A DNA stretch of 6,597 bases from Noviherbaspirillum sp. (GTDB lineage Bacteria > Pseudomonadota > Gammaproteobacteria > Burkholderiales > Burkholderiaceae). The notes beneath the pieces were generated by a model, which was given only the letters and a program-made list of their open reading frames with translations, was not told the origin of the DNA and did not search any database. Location of the stretch: contig JAQGLQ010000197.1 in NCBI GenBank assembly GCA_028292785.1, positions 1 through 6,597 of the forward strand. Direction: 5' to 3'. The stretch's first letter is position 1; each line of letters begins with the position of its first letter. Shown here piece by piece: positions 6,147 through 6,597 of this stretch. Both the position numbers and the translations under genes were made by a program.

Positions 6147-6530
6147 ATGAAACCCCGTTCACTCATACGACGCGTGCGCCGCAGCGGCGGATTCAGCCTG
6201 GTCGAAATCATGGTGGGAGTCGCGATCGGCCTGATCGGCGCGCTGGTGATGATGCAGGTGTCAGCAATTTTCGAAGGGCGCAAGCGCACCACCACCAGCG
6301 GCACCGATGCGCAGACCAATGGTGCCCTTGCCCTATTCACTGTCGAGCGCGAATTGCGGAAAGCCGGATACGGTATAAGCGTTCCGGACGCAGTGGGCTG
6401 CACAGTCAACACGTACTTCGCCGCGGCATCGCCGAAGCAGTCCTCGTTCGTGTTGACGCCGGTGATGATTACTCAGGGCGCGAACGGCCTGCCTGACCGG
6501 ATCACCACCTTCGCAAGTGCCAAGGAATGA
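6147..6530 (+). CDS. pilW: PilW minor pilin, N-terminal part ending at an in-frame TGA
   Basis: The reading frame gives 127 residues before TGA at 6528-6530, whereas PilW proteins are normally about 300 residues or more. The leader MKPRSLIRRVRRSGG precedes FSLVE (cleavage G15|F16, Glu20 at mature +5), followed by 'IMVGVAIGLIGALVMMQV', a strong PilW marker, then 'NGALALFTVERELRKAGYG' and 'GANGLPDRITTF'. Start 6147 has GAGGAAG (6132-6138) eight bases upstream; the frame is open farther back to 6102, but that ATG would overlap pilV and give an abnormally long leader. The same frame continues past the stop with recognisable PilW sequence, so this is a broken full-length gene and not a naturally short one. 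The truncated product keeps the N-terminal helix but lacks most of the globular domain. Confidence 0.88.
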   Translation: MKPRSLIRRVRRSGGFSLVEIMVGVAIGLIGALVMMQVSAIFEGRKRTTTSGTDAQTNGALALFTVERELRKAGYGISVPDAVGCTVNTYFAAASPKQSSFVLTPVMITQGANGLPDRITTFASAKE

Positions 6531-6597
6531 TGGAGCGTGCCCAACAGGATCACGACCGAACATCCGAAACAAGGCAATAGCGTCTTCATGAATACCG
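6531..6597 (+). pseudogene. pilW: Continuation of pilW beyond the in-frame stop (runs off the window)
   Basis: Directly after the TGA, the unchanged frame reads WSVPNRITTEHPKQG and on to NT at the window edge, 22 residues with no further stop. The 'WSVPNRIT' style fits the part of PilW that follows the 'PDRIT' strand, so the two pieces were one gene. The other forward frame starting at the overlapping ATGATG stops at TAG after 16 codons, so no new gene begins here. The true 3' end is outside the window. Confidence 0.7.

Noticed and set aside
6528..6580. Selenocysteine at the pilW TGA
   Set aside because: No convincing SECIS-like hairpin is visible just after the TGA, and minor pilins are not known selenoproteins.

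Overview
The window looks like chromosomal DNA from a betaproteobacterium, most likely Burkholderiales and possibly Oxalobacteraceae. This is inferred from the moderately GC-rich coding style, the type IV minor-pilin clusters next to riboflavin genes, and the form of the proteins. No database search was possible, so the taxon is a judgement.

Layout from left to right: (1) The 3' end of a PilE-like type IV pilin gene (1-318) overlaps a GspH/FimT-family pseudopilin gene (309-860). (2) A short riboflavin unit follows: ribD (956-2047, GTG start) and the riboflavin synthase gene ribE (2062-2676). (3) A 327-base non-coding stretch contains a hairpin just after ribE and a perfect 18-bp inverted repeat (2935-2976) that probably ends transcription of the convergent gene. 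(4) A minus-strand gene (3004-3570) encodes a membrane-anchored glycine-zipper protein with a long Ala/Pro/Gln linker. (5) Divergent from it is mntP (3917-4486), a manganese exporter. It is preceded by an extended -10 promoter and a yybP-ykoY-type manganese riboswitch, so its control is readable from the DNA. (6) A second type IV minor-pilin cluster runs to the right edge: pilE-like (4638-5099), fimT-like (5102-5698), pilV (5711-6130) and pilW (from 6147). The genes are 2 to 16 bases apart and so probably form one operon.

The minor pilins should act together at the inner membrane to prime assembly of a type IV pilus. Each full-length one has a prepilin peptidase site with Glu at mature position +5. 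RibD and RibE catalyse early and final steps of riboflavin synthesis. MntP removes excess Mn(II), with its mRNA leader as the sensor.

The most notable irregularity is in pilW. An in-frame TGA at 6528-6530 stops translation after 127 residues, but the same frame stays open and PilW-like to the end of the window (WSVPNRITTEHPKQG...). This looks like a nonsense mutation, a sequencing error or, much less likely, recoding. I see no wholly unknown multi-gene system. The second-look items are the pilW stop, the mntP leader and a few unexplained inverted repeats.
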